Shown here: one piece after another, positions 35,101-49,500 of the stretch
How positions within the stretch are numbered: the stretch's first letter is position 1
Layout: each line of letters starts with the position of its first letter
Assembly (NCBI GenBank): GCA_025024175.1
Contig: QCXZ01000064.1
Coordinates: 19,158,001-19,222,000, forward strand
DNA: 64,000 nt
From: Rhyzopertha dominica
Lineage: Eukaryota > Arthropoda > Insecta > Coleoptera > Bostrichidae
Direction of reading: 5' to 3'
Notes under the pieces: model-generated
Database searches by the model: none
The model's input: only the letters and a program-made list of their open reading frames with translations
What the model was told of the DNA's origin: nothing
Program-made: the position numbers and the translations under genes

Positions 35101-36014
35101 ATACTTTATTAATTACGATTAATAAATAGTAAACAAGTGTCAATCATTATAATATTGGAAAGTACCTACTTAGTTCTTCTATCAAACATCGAACATATTA
35201 ATATGTTGCATTCATGGAAACCGTTTGGATGAATTATTTAATTAGGTAGATAACTTGGGGTACTAGTTCATGCACTAACTACCTATGTATTATGTAGCGT
35301 AGCCAAGAGCCAACCATACCTAGGTATGTTATGTATATATACGTGCTTACTATAAAAGCAGGCCATGTAGGTCTATGCCACTTTACACAGAAAGTACAAA
35401 AAATAAATAAATATGTATGTATATTGGTAATAATACACCTGCAGCATTTAAGTTACCTCATTGCAAGTTACTAAACTTTCGTAACTAGTGCTAGAGTGCA
35501 GTTTGTGTTACAATAACCTATATTTCATCTAAAAGATGCACCTTTTGATACCAGTTAACAGAAATATTAATAAGAAATGTCCCTTACTATGAGTCTGGGT
35601 ATTCACATGCGGAGTTGGCAACGTTGAGTAGATAAACCAATCAGTCTCAGGCTTTCAACTTCAAATTTAAAATGGTCGTGGCATTGTTTTGATGTTTTGA
35701 ATGTTTAACGGCCTACTAGGTACCTATGCTAGGTACTGCATGCGGTCAGTTGTTGATTGGTAATAAAGGACGTAGGAATTTTTCGTTCACAGGTTTCTTT
35801 TATCTTGCCTCTGGTTTTTACATGGTGTAAAATACAAGGCATGAAACACGTGTGAACGAATAAATCAAGGTACTCGGGATGGCTTTAAGCAATACCTACA
35901 GCTGAATGTATTGTAGTTTATGCAGGGTGTTTTTTTTCCCATAATTTTGACTTTTACAGTACCTATAAAATACCGAAAATAAGGGTTTTCTTTTAATACA
36001 GCAAGATAATCATA
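35101..36014 (+). promoter_or_regulatory. Upstream region of rod with two CCAAT boxes
   Basis: This is the non-coding stretch directly before the rod start codon. AACCAATCAG (CCAAT at 35637-35641) and an inverted CCAAT (TTGATTGGTA, 35756-35760) lie 380 and 255 bases upstream of the ATG. Paired CCAAT boxes bound by NF-Y are common in cell-cycle genes, which fits a mitotic checkpoint gene. A TATAAAAG at about 35351 is 660 bases upstream. The transcription start cannot be fixed from sequence, and a 5' non-coding exon is possible. Confidence 0.35.
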
Positions 36015-36833
36015 ATGTCTGAATGGGACCTCATCGAGTGTGGTTACGATGCTGCTGATGAAACAGTCAATTTTGGAACAAGACAACTGGGAGATGCAGA
36101 AAATCTGTATGAGTCATATACAGTAGCTACTATTAAAAGTTCAGCGGATTCTGTAAGTAGTAATATATAATTTCTGCATTATATAACACATGACATTGTT
36201 CTTAGGAAGAGAATGAACCTCCTGTTATCAATTCAGTTATAAACAATGGCAAAATACTATTTAGTGTTAACAATATGTTCAGAATATTTGAAGACTTACA
36301 ATGCACTTCATTGTGCAATGAAATGGTTTTCGAACATATCATCGATACATTTCTTGTGACTTCTGATGGAAGTATTTTGCTTTGCTGTCTGAGAAATGGG
36401 GAAGTTATGTTCCTCCATCTAAGCGATGTAATAACGTCTTTATCCTCAATGTAAGATATAATAAAAAGTATTAGATTGGTGAGTAGTAACATAAATGCAA
36501 TTTAAATTTCAGAACTGTAACAGCAGACATTGAATCATCAAGCACTTGCTTCTTGCATTGCTACTTGGAAATGAAGCACTGCAACACAAGATTTTTAGTT
36601 GTCACAAGATCTGGAAAGTGTTACAGGCTAACTATAGAAGCAAATAATCAAAGCGAAGAAGTTCATGCAACATGTGACATAGTAACAGACTTCAATCAGT
36701 TCTTATCTACTGCTGCATATAATATGCAATCCCTGTTTGTCAGTGAAAGTGAACTAAGAATCTATGATATCCAGGAAGATAAAGCTTCAAGTCATTGTGC
36801 CGTGAAATATAAAAAATTACTCCCATTGGGCAA
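36015..36833 (+). CDS. rod: rod exons 1-3: first part of the N-terminal beta-propeller
   Basis: Exon 1 (36015-36152) starts MSEWDLIECGYDAADETVNF and ends in phase 0 at GTAAGTAG. Exon 2 (36206-36450) and exon 3 (36513-36833) encode beta-rich repeats with blade-like turns (LVTSDGSILLCCLRNGEVMF and TRFLVVTRSGKCYRLTIEA). This matches the WD40-like propeller that binds Zwilch in the known RZZ complex. The ATG at 36015 is chosen because the start resembles the human start (short acidic segment, then GSR/GTR) and no earlier in-frame exon is seen. The fly and vertebrate propellers are about 350 residues, and exons 1-4 give about 300. Confidence 0.88.
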
Positions 36834-39800
36834 GTAAGTACATAGCGTAAGTCTTCATTGCAGAAAATCTGATTATCCTGATATTTTATTTTATGAATAA
36901 AGAAGAATAAAGCCTCCTACACATGCCCTATCTTTCTCTAAATTAGAACTTTGAAATCCGGACCCATATTGTTTTAGATATCGCCAAATTAGCGAGGTAT
37001 CCGGGTTACTATTTATATTACAGGGGTACCTCAATATACGAGTGTTTTGAGATACGAGCCACCGAGCGAGCGATATTTTGCTTTTGAGTATGAGATGAGA
37101 GCAAGATTTGAGATACGAGGAATCACACACTACACCGCTGCACATGACCCTAACATGTGCAGCGTCAAACAGTTTCTCCCACCTCAGACTAGACCTCAGT
37201 CTGTATGCTTGTTTGCCTCGTTTTCGAAGCATTTTTGATAAGTTGGGTTCATGTTTTTTGCTTTTTGTACATTTACAAAACATTATCACATTTATTTTGA
37301 GATACGAGCAAGGTTACGCAACGAACTAAACTCGTACTACTGTATCTATACTTTTTTTAGTACTAATCTGCTGTCTTTATAATATATCACATATTCACTT
37401 ATTGCAAACTTTTAACCAAAACTATTTTTAATAAAACTCATGAATATAAATTGTGCATACAAAACAAAGAACACACCTTGATAAAACATGAAACTTAAAA
37501 TATTAGTACCTGTACATACTTAAAAAAAAACATTCAATTTAATGTGTTTTTTTTTCTATAAGGAATTTATTGTCTGAACACTAGTGAATTTTACTGCTTC
37601 AGTATTACATAATATTGCCTTTACAGCATCTTTATGTTGACAACACATTCATCCTCCATGTCACTAGACCCTTTCTTCTCTTCTTCGCTTTGTTACTTGA
37701 ACTGGATCTATAGCATGTAAGGAATTCGAAATAATTTTTAAATGACCATTATTTAATGGGCATAGTTTTCTTTGAAGTTCGGAGTGGAGTGTTTTCATGT
37801 TCAGGCCAAAATGTTGTCCAATTTTTTTTTATGCTTTTTGTCAGATACAGTTTGTAGTTAGGGGCAAAATCAATTTATCCTCAGGTGGGCGTTCTACTAC
37901 TTTTACTTAAAGTTGTTTTCCTTGTCATCCATCTTTTGCTGGTTGGTTTGTATATAAGTAACTGATAATGCAGAATTTTTAAATGTGGATTGCAGCTAGG
38001 CATTTTGATATTTTGTGACTAGATGACGATTTTGCCTGATGGTGCTCCACATTATATCTGCTAAAGCCCTCGAAGAGGCATTGTAAAGTACAAAATTCTT
38101 CTTGGATTGGTGATACCACACCTACATCACTAGAAAGTTTTTTACCTCAATCTGTTAGACATCTCATCCATTGCCTACTCTTAAACCTGTCAAGCCCCCC
38201 AGCACTTGCCAAAAAAATCTCTTTTGCCATAATTTTTAATAAAATTGCTTTGATTCTGCCCCTAGATTTTTTATGTAAGAGGTATGCGGGTGGGTGGTGT
38301 AATAAATCGTTATACAGAGCACTTCCTACTTCAGGCTGTTCTGATTTTATAATAGCCTATGTCTTACTGAAAATTTTGTAAGCATATTTTTCCAATTATT
38401 AAGAAATATAGCTACTGACTTATTTGAACGTGAAGATTTTAATTTTAGTTCCATTCTTTTGTATGTTAGAATTGGTGGATTGTAGAACACGAAATTTTTC
38501 AGCAGCACTTTGTATAGTTTTTTCATTGCAAATCAATGTTTTTTGAGGTCTTTTGTTTGGTGCAACTTCGTCTTGTAGACAGATTGTACTAAACCTGCTC
38601 TTTAGACTGTGAAAGCTGGGTGCCAAAACTGTCAAATGATTAATATTGGTTTTAGTATGTTTCAACTAGAAGAATTTCTGCTTAATTTTAATTTGCTTAT
38701 GTACACATTGAGATTACTGAGGGATAAGTAACAAATAAGTCTTTATGAAGCCAGAATAACTCATATCTGTTTCTAAAATGTACTTTAAGTTCTTTGTTAG
38801 TGCTTATTCCGATCAGTTCTTGTAATATAACATCTGTTTCTGTGGTGTCACCATATAGATTTATTATCCCCTGTGGTATTAACGTAGAAGAAAAATAATG
38901 ACCTACTTAGATGAAATCCACTATCTTGAACCCCCATTTACATCTTATATGTAGACCCCCAATTGCTTTTATTGTTGACATTGAACCCTTGCAGGTCATC
39001 GTCGACCCCTGTGAATCCACTGAGAATCAGTAATCTAAAGGGTGTATTCTAACTTTTGTAAATGTGCTATTATTTTTAGTATCATGTATCTCGGACTTGA
39101 TGATATTGGCAAGTTAGTGAGGATATGCAGTAAAACCTACTGGCAAACTTATATTAAAACAGATCAGCTATTTAATGACTTTACCATAATTGAAAATCTT
39201 GGAACATACAGCATACTTGCAATTACAAAACCAAATGATGATTCCATATCTTACATACAACTTTACAACAACCCCGGTAAGGAAAAACTGTTACGTAACT
39301 ATAAAATCTTGTAAAACTACGTCATTGTAGGTTTTGAAATTGTATTTTCGCTAAAGCTGGCTACGGATGCAGAGCTTATCACATTGGAAGATATAAACGA
39401 TCAACTACTATACATATCGAAAGTAACTGAAAATAATATTATCAGTGAACTGCGGTTCACTGCAGTTTATGAAACGACTCCGGAAAAACGCCTTGAACGG
39501 CTGCTAAGGAAAGGGGCATTTGAAGAAGCTGAAAAGTTTTCTAAGACCTACGGCTTAGATATAAATATTGTTAAAAAGGCAAAGGCTCAAGCAATTATTG
39601 ATAAATCTGTGTGCAGTAAGGAAGACATCGATGAATTACTTAGCATGTTAACTGAAATAAATGATGCGTATTTTTCAATGCAATCTTGTCAGGACGTTCA
39701 TATGTCATGTGAAAGAGCAGAAGATGTGAAACGAGTACTGAGCTATGGCTGTGCCGATTTATCATATAATTTGGTAAGTTTTTTCTTAGCGAAATGGTAT

Positions 39801-42800
39801 CACAAGATGTGAAATTCAGAAATATTGCATGGTAGACTAATCTATCTTGTCAGTTATTCATTTCTATAGAGTACACATGTTTTTATGCTTGCTGTATACA
39901 AGTTAGACACCTTATAAAAGCATCTTACAGTGTGTAGAAAATTTTTGTTTGTAGACTTCCCTTTTCTTTAAAAATTATTTTAAAATATGTAGTATAGGAA
40001 ATAACTAACATTAAAAAGTAGAGGTCTGTATAAAATATATAGTGTCCGCTGATTGAAGCGAAAAATTAAAATTATCAACAGACATTTTAATTCAACAAAC
40101 ATAATAATTTGAACCACCCGGTGCTTTCAGTTTAAAAATCTTTTTTATATGTTTGATGACTTAAAATGTTACTTGAATAAAAAAATGTTTGTTATCCACA
40201 GTTTAAATTGAAGGTATTAATATGATTGTTCCAAAATGCAAGCACCACACTTTTATCAAACAAACAAATAATTCATCAAACATTTTTGATGGGTTCGATT
40301 TGCACAACAAACAAAAATTGTTTCATGTAAATTCTGGAATCATTTAAAATGAATGTTTAAAATTGTTTGTTTTTTAAAATGTTACATGAAAAGATTTGTT
40401 AATAAATGCTAAATCCGCATTCCATACATATGACACACTTCATCATGATACATTATTAGAAAAATTGCAAGCAGTGGGATTGAGAGCAAGGTTGTAAGGG
40501 TCTTAAAATCATACTTGCTGAATCAGAAACAGCAAGTATGTGTGGGTGAAACATTGAAAGACTGGAAAACTGTGTATGTTATGGTGTGCTCCAGGGAATG
40601 GTTCTGGACCTTTTTTGTTATTTGTCCTATACATAAATGACTTTAATATTCAACAAACCCTGAGGACTATTGGTGATTCAAGCTAAGCGATATGCAGTCT
40701 AGCGGCAGAATAGTGAACTACTCAAAAACAGTCGGTCACTGGGCACTTCCAGCTTAGTGTATGCAATATGATAAATGTGTTTGGGCGGCAGCTGAATTTT
40801 ATTATAAAAATAAGTAAACATGGAAAGAATGCTAGAAAACAATAAGACTTTGTTGGTCTGGCTACTATTGTGAAACCAAATCACAAAAGCACGTTAGTTT
40901 TTATTAGTTTCCTATTAAAGGAAGCGTAGTGGATTTAATGACCATCAAACCTAGCTATTTCTAACTTGATTTATACACCTGCACCATCTGAATTGAAAAA
41001 CCATATATGGGAGAAATTATCCTGTTTCCACTGAAAAATTAGATAGAAGTTAAAGCAGGAAGATACACAAGCCTTATTATTTTTGTACCAACCTTAATAT
41101 AAAAAAGATATTGATAATGAAGTGAACACTACTGTTACAAGAACTCTTTCGCACTCATTTTCCTCTAATATTCAATTAAATTCTCTGAAAGGCATATAAA
41201 AACTGTTGGAAATGATAGAACAATTAATTATATCTTATCCCGGTTCCTTACATTTATAGAAATTAGCAAATTAGGTATGATGTGTAATTTATATTTTTTT
41301 TTAATCAAGACATTGTGTTTTATTTGGTATTGTCAGTGTTGCTAAAATATCCCCACTGATATGTAAAACATTAACTCATACACATGTTGACTATGCTAAG
41401 CAACGTTGTAGGTTCCGTGATTTAAAAAAAGCACACTCCATAAAGGCAGATTTTTTTTAACAAAGCGATATCATCTCATAGCAAGATGCTTTTATGAATG
41501 ACAAGGGATTCTTGATCGACTATTTGCTTATGATTAACCACATATAACCATTTTTATACAGCTGTGCTTGTGCATTTCATACAGCTTATGCATATATGCT
41601 GATTTGTCCGTTTTTAATTATCAGTTTACACTGCAGTTCATCTGGCCTGTTCGTCGAAGCAGATGTATACAGACACAGATTAAAAAGTGAAAATACCAGT
41701 TTAAATAAATATGATAGGATATTTTATGTTATGGCATTTATTTTACTAGCTTGCTAAACTTTTACAACCACTCACAATAAGATGACCCACATTAAGAACA
41801 CCTTCAACTTTCTGTATACCTATCCCTGCTTCCAAAAAGGTAAAAATCTTTTTTAAACTGAGTCGTATTTTGTAAGCCAAACAGCGCGAACAAATCAAGT
41901 GAACTGCTTTCTGTGCGACCAGCTGATCGCTCAAGCGCACAGAAATATTAATTTGAATCGCCAATACTATCCCAAGCAGATGAGAGCCATTTTCTACACT
42001 GCACCAACCTGGAAGGACATGCTTTGCAACGTTGTTGCTGATTTCAAGAGTTTGACTGGTTTCAGTGTAATAAATTCAAAGTAAATTATGAAAAAACCAA
42101 AGCACTTCCATTTGGTTATTATAAAAAAAGCATACTTATATATGCATTTTAAACTGTTTGTGTCTAAAAATTAGGTGTGATAAAAGAGTTCGGTTCTTGG
42201 GAGTCTGTTTCGATAAACATTTAAAATGGAACATCCACATTAAGAACATTGTTAAAAAACTATGCAGACACTAAACAACAAACAGTTTAGTGCAATTTAT
42301 TTTACAATAACGCATATAGTGTGGGGCACAGTAAAAACAACTGTTATTAACATTAAGTTAAATGTAACAGTACATATATCAGGTTGGTCATTTTAAACTT
42401 GTTGACATTCTCCAGTAGCATTTCCATCAGCTGCATATTGTGTTATATTTGGCTAGACTTCTTAAAAAACTATGTACTAATTTTAAAAAATGGTGCATGA
42501 TTTAGTGATGCTGAATTAGACTTTTGATAAAAGGTAGTACCAATATACCAAATTTAAATGACTTCAAATTTTGATCTCTCTGAAAGTATTTTATCCATAC
42601 CAGTCGGTGTATGGTGAGTTGCAGAAACAGCATTTAGGATTATCCACTGTCTCGTTTGTACTATAAGGCCAGAAAATCTGAATAAATGATGATTTGGTAT
42701 AGGCTGGTTTTTTTTTGTAATATGACCTGGCCTTCCAATATGCCAGGCTGGATAGTTGAGAGCCTGCTATACTTTAGAAATAAGTGAAATAGCACTAATC

Positions 42801-45800
42801 ATTTACAAGAAATCAAATGCTAAGTGATTACAACTAATTTTCTTGTTTTCTCACTAGATGTCAGACCAGCTGATTATGACAATATATGAAGAGGTATGTG
42901 CTGAGCTGTTCCGTTTTGAAACCTTCGAACTCATAATGAACAATGGAAACACCCAATACAACATTCCAGAATGGACATACTTCTCCGGGTGTGACTTGGT
43001 GCATGAAGTGACTACAAAATTGAGATACGTAAGGGAAACAAACTACTGCCACTTATTTCTGTTCGAGATAGTTAACTTGTTTGAATATCTGTCATTAACC
43101 ACCAGTTGCCATCGGCAACACTAATAAATATCACTCAAAATTTAGTTACCATCACAGCTGGTGGTTAATGCTGGCCCTATGACGTCCAAATTAAATATTG
43201 CCATGTTTTAATTTTGAATGTCTTAATCTACTTTGCAAATACTTCTCACATTTAAAATGTAAATGTCATACACAACAAATTCTCCAATTACACTAACAAA
43301 GAGGCTCTGAATATAGTCCGCAAGTTTTATTTGATTGTTTCTAACACGAAATGTGCTTTTTAGCATAACATTGAAGACTGTGTGATCATCTATAGTCGGC
43401 TAGACAACACAGCACTGAAAAACTTAAACAATGCAAGTGTTGAAGATATCTTGAATGTGTTAAGTAATGTATGTTAATTTATATTATACCTACATGTAGT
43501 TAGCATAAAACAGTATTTAAATCACTTTAGATATCAACAACCCAACGTGACGAATTTTTACACATATTTATTCCAACAACACTGGAATACCTTCCATCTA
43601 GCTTGCCTCTATTCATAAAATGGTTGTGTGATGAAATTTACGAGATCGAGGTGAAACATCCATTGCACTTCCCAGAAAACGCAATTAAGTTTTGTGACAC
43701 TATGGTTGATTTGCTGAAGGTACAAGCTGATGTGTTTAATCCAACAACTGCTAAGGAACTGGCAGAAATATGCACAGCTCTTAATCGTATACAGGAGTTA
43801 AAGAACAACTACCACATAGTTGTGCCTCTTAGTGACTATTTGCAGGTATTCTTCCAGCCCTCATATTCATTTCACACAGCCAATTGTTTTTTAGGGCCCA
43901 AGGCATTTCATAAAAACACTCCTTAGCATAAACATGCATGAAGATGACTATGATCACTTCTTACAAAAGTTCCTCCACAAATTTCTTTTAGACAGCCATT
44001 TTGTGCCTGATGAGATTTTCTTATCACAAATTGAAGACCTTGTTCGATATGATGAGGCATACTGGATTTCTATTGTACCCAGTTTGTTAAAATGTATAGG
44101 TTCTGCTGAAACAGCAGTGAAAGCTGTACTTATCATGTTGGAAACTGCTTCTGTACCATGGTCAAAGGAGTTGCAGAAGATAGCGGAAGAATCTCTGGTA
44201 CATTCTCACATTTTGGTAGAAGAAGTAAAACAAGCGATTGAGAATCATCCACGAATGGTAGTTCTTCACAAGTATAATTTAAAAATGGATGTTGGTAACG
44301 CTTTAGAGGTAGGAATCTGTTATTAATTCGAAAATATTTAAAGCACTTCATATAAAATTGTTTGTTTCAGATGAAACGCTTTATCAGTTACATTATTCGT
44401 ACTAATGAACCAACATTGTTGGAAGATATAAGACAACTGTGCAGTACCCCACAAGAACATCATTCTGCCAACTTGATTTTCTTGAAACATTCCATAAAGA
44501 GTGGGTAAGTTTGTAATAAATAATAAAATGGAACTAATTGTATTACAATATTGCACTCTGAAGTAAGCTTCTTTATGACAATGTGCACATTTAATTCATT
44601 TTAGGAAACTTACTGAAGCTTTATCACTGTTAGATGGATGTAGTCCAGAAGAAGCATTTCACTGTTGCCAAGAGTTACTAAGTTTTATAAAAACTGGTAT
44701 AAATAATGATGAGGTAAGTAATAAATTTTAAATATCCTCAACTGTATAGTAAATCAAGCATTTCTGATATGAACTAAAATATTGAAAAATATATCTATCA
44801 AGAAAATATATTATATATATAATATATAATAATATCAAGCTTTAGTAAGGGGTATTCGACCTTTTGGTTTAATAAAATTAACTGAACTCTTTTTTCATTG
44901 CCAAGCTTTCATCTTTATTTAAGACATCATCAGGGCTTCTACAATAAATTTACAATGGAGTAAGCATATCATAACAATACTAGGTTTTACGTAAATATTT
45001 ACCCAAAGTGAGATTAATTTAAAGAAGTTTTATGTTGTGAGTTATTTTTCTTCAATATACCATGTAATTTCTTCGTTTTCCTGCGAAGAGTAATTCAAAT
45101 TAACAAGAAATAGCTAATTGATCGTAGAATATTGAAATATAGCTTAAAATTGTACGTTTAAATTCAACACAACAGGAAATAACGGAAATATAGACAGTGT
45201 CAATATGTCGGCGTCAAAAATCACAGCCTTCCATCACAGCAACATTTCCTAGTTTTTATATAGCTAATTATTCAAAATCCCTTCCGAAAGTAAGTATGTA
45301 TAAATATTACTAAGTTTTTGGGTGTCTGACTTTTTATTAATAGTATTTGTATGTTTGTTAATTTGATACATTTCTAAAATTAATCTTTCTTGTAATTTTT
45401 TCTTTTAAAAAATTTTAATTTCTTGCCAATTGATCGAATGTTGATTTTGAATTGCATGTTTTGCTAGAGAACAACGATCTCTTTTATTAGTTTTGATGTC
45501 ACTTTTATGCAGATTTACCCTACTTGATAGCCACTGTGATGTTTGTCCAACATATACATTATTACAATTTTGACATTCTACACAGTAAACCACATTTGAC
45601 TGGTATTTTACTGGAATTTTGTCTTTAAGTTTACTAAAAATTGTTGAACCTTTCTTAATGTTTTTTATGGATATTTTAATCTGTTCAGATTTGAAAGTTC
45701 TGATAACCTTAGTTACTAAACCTGCTATATTTGGAAGAGATCCGAAATGGGAAATTCCTTCTATGTTATTTATTTATATGTTCGCTTGTTGCCCCACATT

Positions 45801-46511
45801 TTAAAAAAGGGACATCAAAACTAATAAAAGGGATCGTTGTTCTCTAGCAGAACATGCAATCCCAATTAAAATTCGATCAATTGGCAAGAAATTAAAATTT
45901 TGGAAAAAGAAAAAATTACAAGAAAAAGATTAATTTTGGAAATGTATCAAATTAACAAACATACAAATACTATTAATAAAAAGTCAGACACCCAAAAACT
46001 TAGTAATATTTATACATACTTACTTTCGCAAGGGATTTTGAATAATTAGTTATATAAAAACTAGGAAATGTTGCTGTGATGGAAGGCTGTGATTTTTGAC
46101 GCCGACATATTGACACTGTCTATATTTCCGTTATTTCCTGTTGTGCTGAATTTAAACGTACAATTTTAAGCTATTTTTCAATATTCTATGATCAATTAGC
46201 TATTTCTTGTTAATTTGAACTACTATACGCAGGAAGACGAAGAAATTACATGCTATATTGAAGAAAAATAACTCACAGCATAAAACTTCTTTAAATTAAT
46301 CTCACTTTCGGTAAGATTTACGTAAAACCTAGTATTGTTATGATATGCTTACTCCACTGTAAATTCATTGTAGAAGCCCTGATGATGTCTTAAATAAAGA
46401 CGAAAGCTTGGCAATGAAAAAAGAGTTCGCTTAATTTTATTAAACCAAAAGGTCGAATACTGAAGCTTGAACATTTAACAAGTTGCGACCGTTATTCATA
46501 ATCAAAGTTTT

Positions 46512-46571
<60 letters not shown>

Positions 46572-49500
46572 ATAAAAGTTTGCGGTCGCACAATTATATA
46601 AATATTTTTCTTAAATTAGGAGGTAATCGACCTTGTTGTTATTTATAATAGAGTGAACTCTTTAATTATTGCCAAGCTTTCGACTTTATTAGAGTCTTCG
46701 TCAGGGCTTCTGTAAAAACAGCACTTATAAATTACAGACTAATTAACACATCTAACTTACAAATTCTGAGATTGTTATAAATCAGCCTTTTACAATTGCA
46801 TGCCACGTTCTCTAACATACACCTATATACATATATTAGTAAGCCTTTGGTAAATTTTCTTCTTGTAATTTATATTAGATGACACATTTCAAAAATAAAA
46901 CAATACCAAATTTTTTTGTCAAACTTATAATGTCAAGTCACAGTGCAAACGATCAAAAAACATTTCATATAACATCCATTTCAAATTTATGTTCAAATTT
47001 ATAGATAGAATTTTAATTAAGAAGGTCAGGAGACAGTAAATATGTCTCAATGTTACTTAATTGATTTGTGTCTGATTTTTTGTTGATGGTGTTTTCTGTT
47101 CTATTAATATGGTACATTTCAAGAATTAATCTTTTATTGGTTTGCTGTTCTTTATCTAAAATTTTGACGTTGTCCCAATCTACCCTAAGATTGTTAATTA
47201 ATATATGCTCAGCTAGAGCACATCTATCACGTTTTGTAGTGATGTCACTTTTGTGTAAACATAATCTGTTAGATAGCCATTGGGATGTTTGTCCTACATA
47301 ATTTTTACCACAACTGACACATGTTAAACAATAAACTACACCTGACTGAAATTTTAATGGTATTTTTGATTTGATGTGACTAAACAGATTTGAACCTTTT
47401 TTTACATTTTTAACAGCTACTTTTAAATTTTCCCTTTGAAAAATTCTAATCATTTGTATTGTTAAACCAGTTATATTAGGGAGAGAGCCAAAACGAACAT
47501 CTTCATTATTTATTCGAGTAAGATCAGCATCACGATCATTAACTGTATCAAATTCACTGGCAGAAAATAATATCTTATTTATTAAAACCTTTGGATATGA
47601 ATTTTTTAAAAGTAAAATTTTAAGTTCATTTAGGTTTTTATTAATAAAATTAGGATGTGAAATTTTAACTATTCTGTTTTTCATTAGCTTTACAAAGTTA
47701 ATTTTAATTTTTGTTGGATGATTTGACCAAAAATATATATATCTACCTGAAGCTGTTGGTTTTAGATACCAATCCAGAATTAATTTATTATCTTTTCTTA
47801 TGACCATGGTATCAAGAAACGGAACCCCACCATCAACCTCTCGCTCAACTGTAAACTTGATGTGTTCATTAAAAGAGTTAAAATTTTCCAAAATTTCATC
47901 TAGGCCTTGTATAGGTAACAAAAGAATTAAATCATCAACAAATTTTTTTACGAATATAATTTGAAAAGACAATTTAGGAATACAAGTGTCAAGCAAATCC
48001 ATTACATATTGAGCTAAAATTGGACTTAATTTGGAACCCATAGCACAGCCAAAAATTTGTCTATAGAAATTATTTTCGTACACAAAGTAATTATTTTCTA
48101 TTACAAATAAAACCATTTCTATAAATAGTTGTTTTCGTTTTACATTTGAGGAAATTTTAGGACATTCAAAATAAGGGTCAATATTATCCCAACGTTCATT
48201 GAAAACTCTTACTATGAGATTTTTAGATATGTTACCAAACAGATTAACGACATCAAATGAAACAACTTCGTGGTTTGTTGGCACTTCTATATCATTAACA
48301 AAATTTGCAAATGTAAAAGTGTTTTTTATATAGTAAGCCTTGTTAACGTCATACGCAGATGTTAAAATGCTACATAGTAACATTGATAACTTTGTTGTTG
48401 GGCTGTTTATACTTGAAACAATAGGTCTTAAGGGTATGTCAGGTTTATGTATTTTAGGGTTACCATAAATTCTAGGACTTACCGAATTATATGTTTTATA
48501 TGATTTTTCTTGTTCTTTTGTCAGGTGTTGAAATTTTTCTAATTTACTAATGTAATTATTTGCTTTTGACTGTACTATTCGTGTTGGGTCACATCTCAAT
48601 ATCTTAAAATTATTTTGATCTGACAAAATGTTATTCATTTTAATAACATATTGTTCTTTGTCCATGATTACTGTAACGCCTCCTTTGTCACTATTTAACA
48701 CTAATATATTTTGGTTTTCTTTTAGGTAATGTTTTGTTTTTACATACGGTTTGTCTGTTAAATTTTTTATATCTTTGTTTTTATGTATAAAACTAGTAAT
48801 AACACTAGCTAATTTTGCTCTATAAAAATCTCTGTGTTCTGTATCAACTAACAGTAGTAGGTTTTCAATATCTGCTACTAATTTACCCATGTGAATATCT
48901 TTAATCGTTGTTTTATAGCTAAATTTAGGACCTAAAGCTAATGTCATTTTTATGTCTTCAGGTACATTTACAGTGGTCACGTTTACAAACCACTTATCTT
49001 GAATTTTAAATTTGTTTGTGTAATTCTGTTCAAGTTTCTGAAATTTATTCAAGTTAGATTCTTTAATTTTATAAAAAAATTTGTTAAATGAAACTTTTAA
49101 CCTTTTCTCAAATTCTAAAAATATGTATCGTGGGATTATCTGTTGTAACTGTGACTTAACTTTCTGTCCACTGTAAATGTACCTGAAGACATAAAAATGA
49201 CATTAGCTTTAGGTCCTAAATTTAGCTATAAAACAACGATTAAAGATATTCACATGGGTAAATTAGTAGCAGATATTGAAAACCTACTACTGTTAGTTGA
49301 TACAGAACACAGAGATTTTTATAGAGCAAAATTAGCTAGTGTTATTACTAGTTTTATACATAAAAACAAAGATATAAAAAATTTAACAGACAAACCGTAT
49401 GTAAAAACAAAACATTACCTAAAAGAAAACCAAAATATATTAGTGTTAAATAGTGACAAAGGAGGCGTTACAGTAATCATGGACAAAGAACAATATGTTA

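Larger units (their letters stand above)
44834..46471. mobile_element. Penelope-like element pair A: two head-to-head 5'-truncated copies in rod intron 11
   Basis: The segment is an inverted repeat: TCAAGCTTTAG...TATTCGACC at the left returns as GGTCGAATACTGAAGCTTGA at the right. The left half (minus) encodes the end of a Penelope-like protein, with VVYCVECQNCNNVYVGQTSQ and HKSDIKTNKRDRCSLAKH (45595-45405), a GIY-YIG endonuclease fragment. The right half (plus, from about 45800) begins within the same coding region (RDRCS-like) with frameshifts. The copies join near 45800. Pair A is a diverged sibling of pair B. Confidence 0.8.

Noticed and set aside
38420..38665. 81-codon minus-strand frame in rod intron 3
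   Set aside because: No recognisable transposase or host motif; could be old debris, but this cannot be supported.
39774..42857. An extra rod exon between exons 5 and 6
   Set aside because: Exons 5 and 6 both end or start in phase 0 and their protein sequence runs on collinearly with the KNTC1 family; no conserved block lies between.
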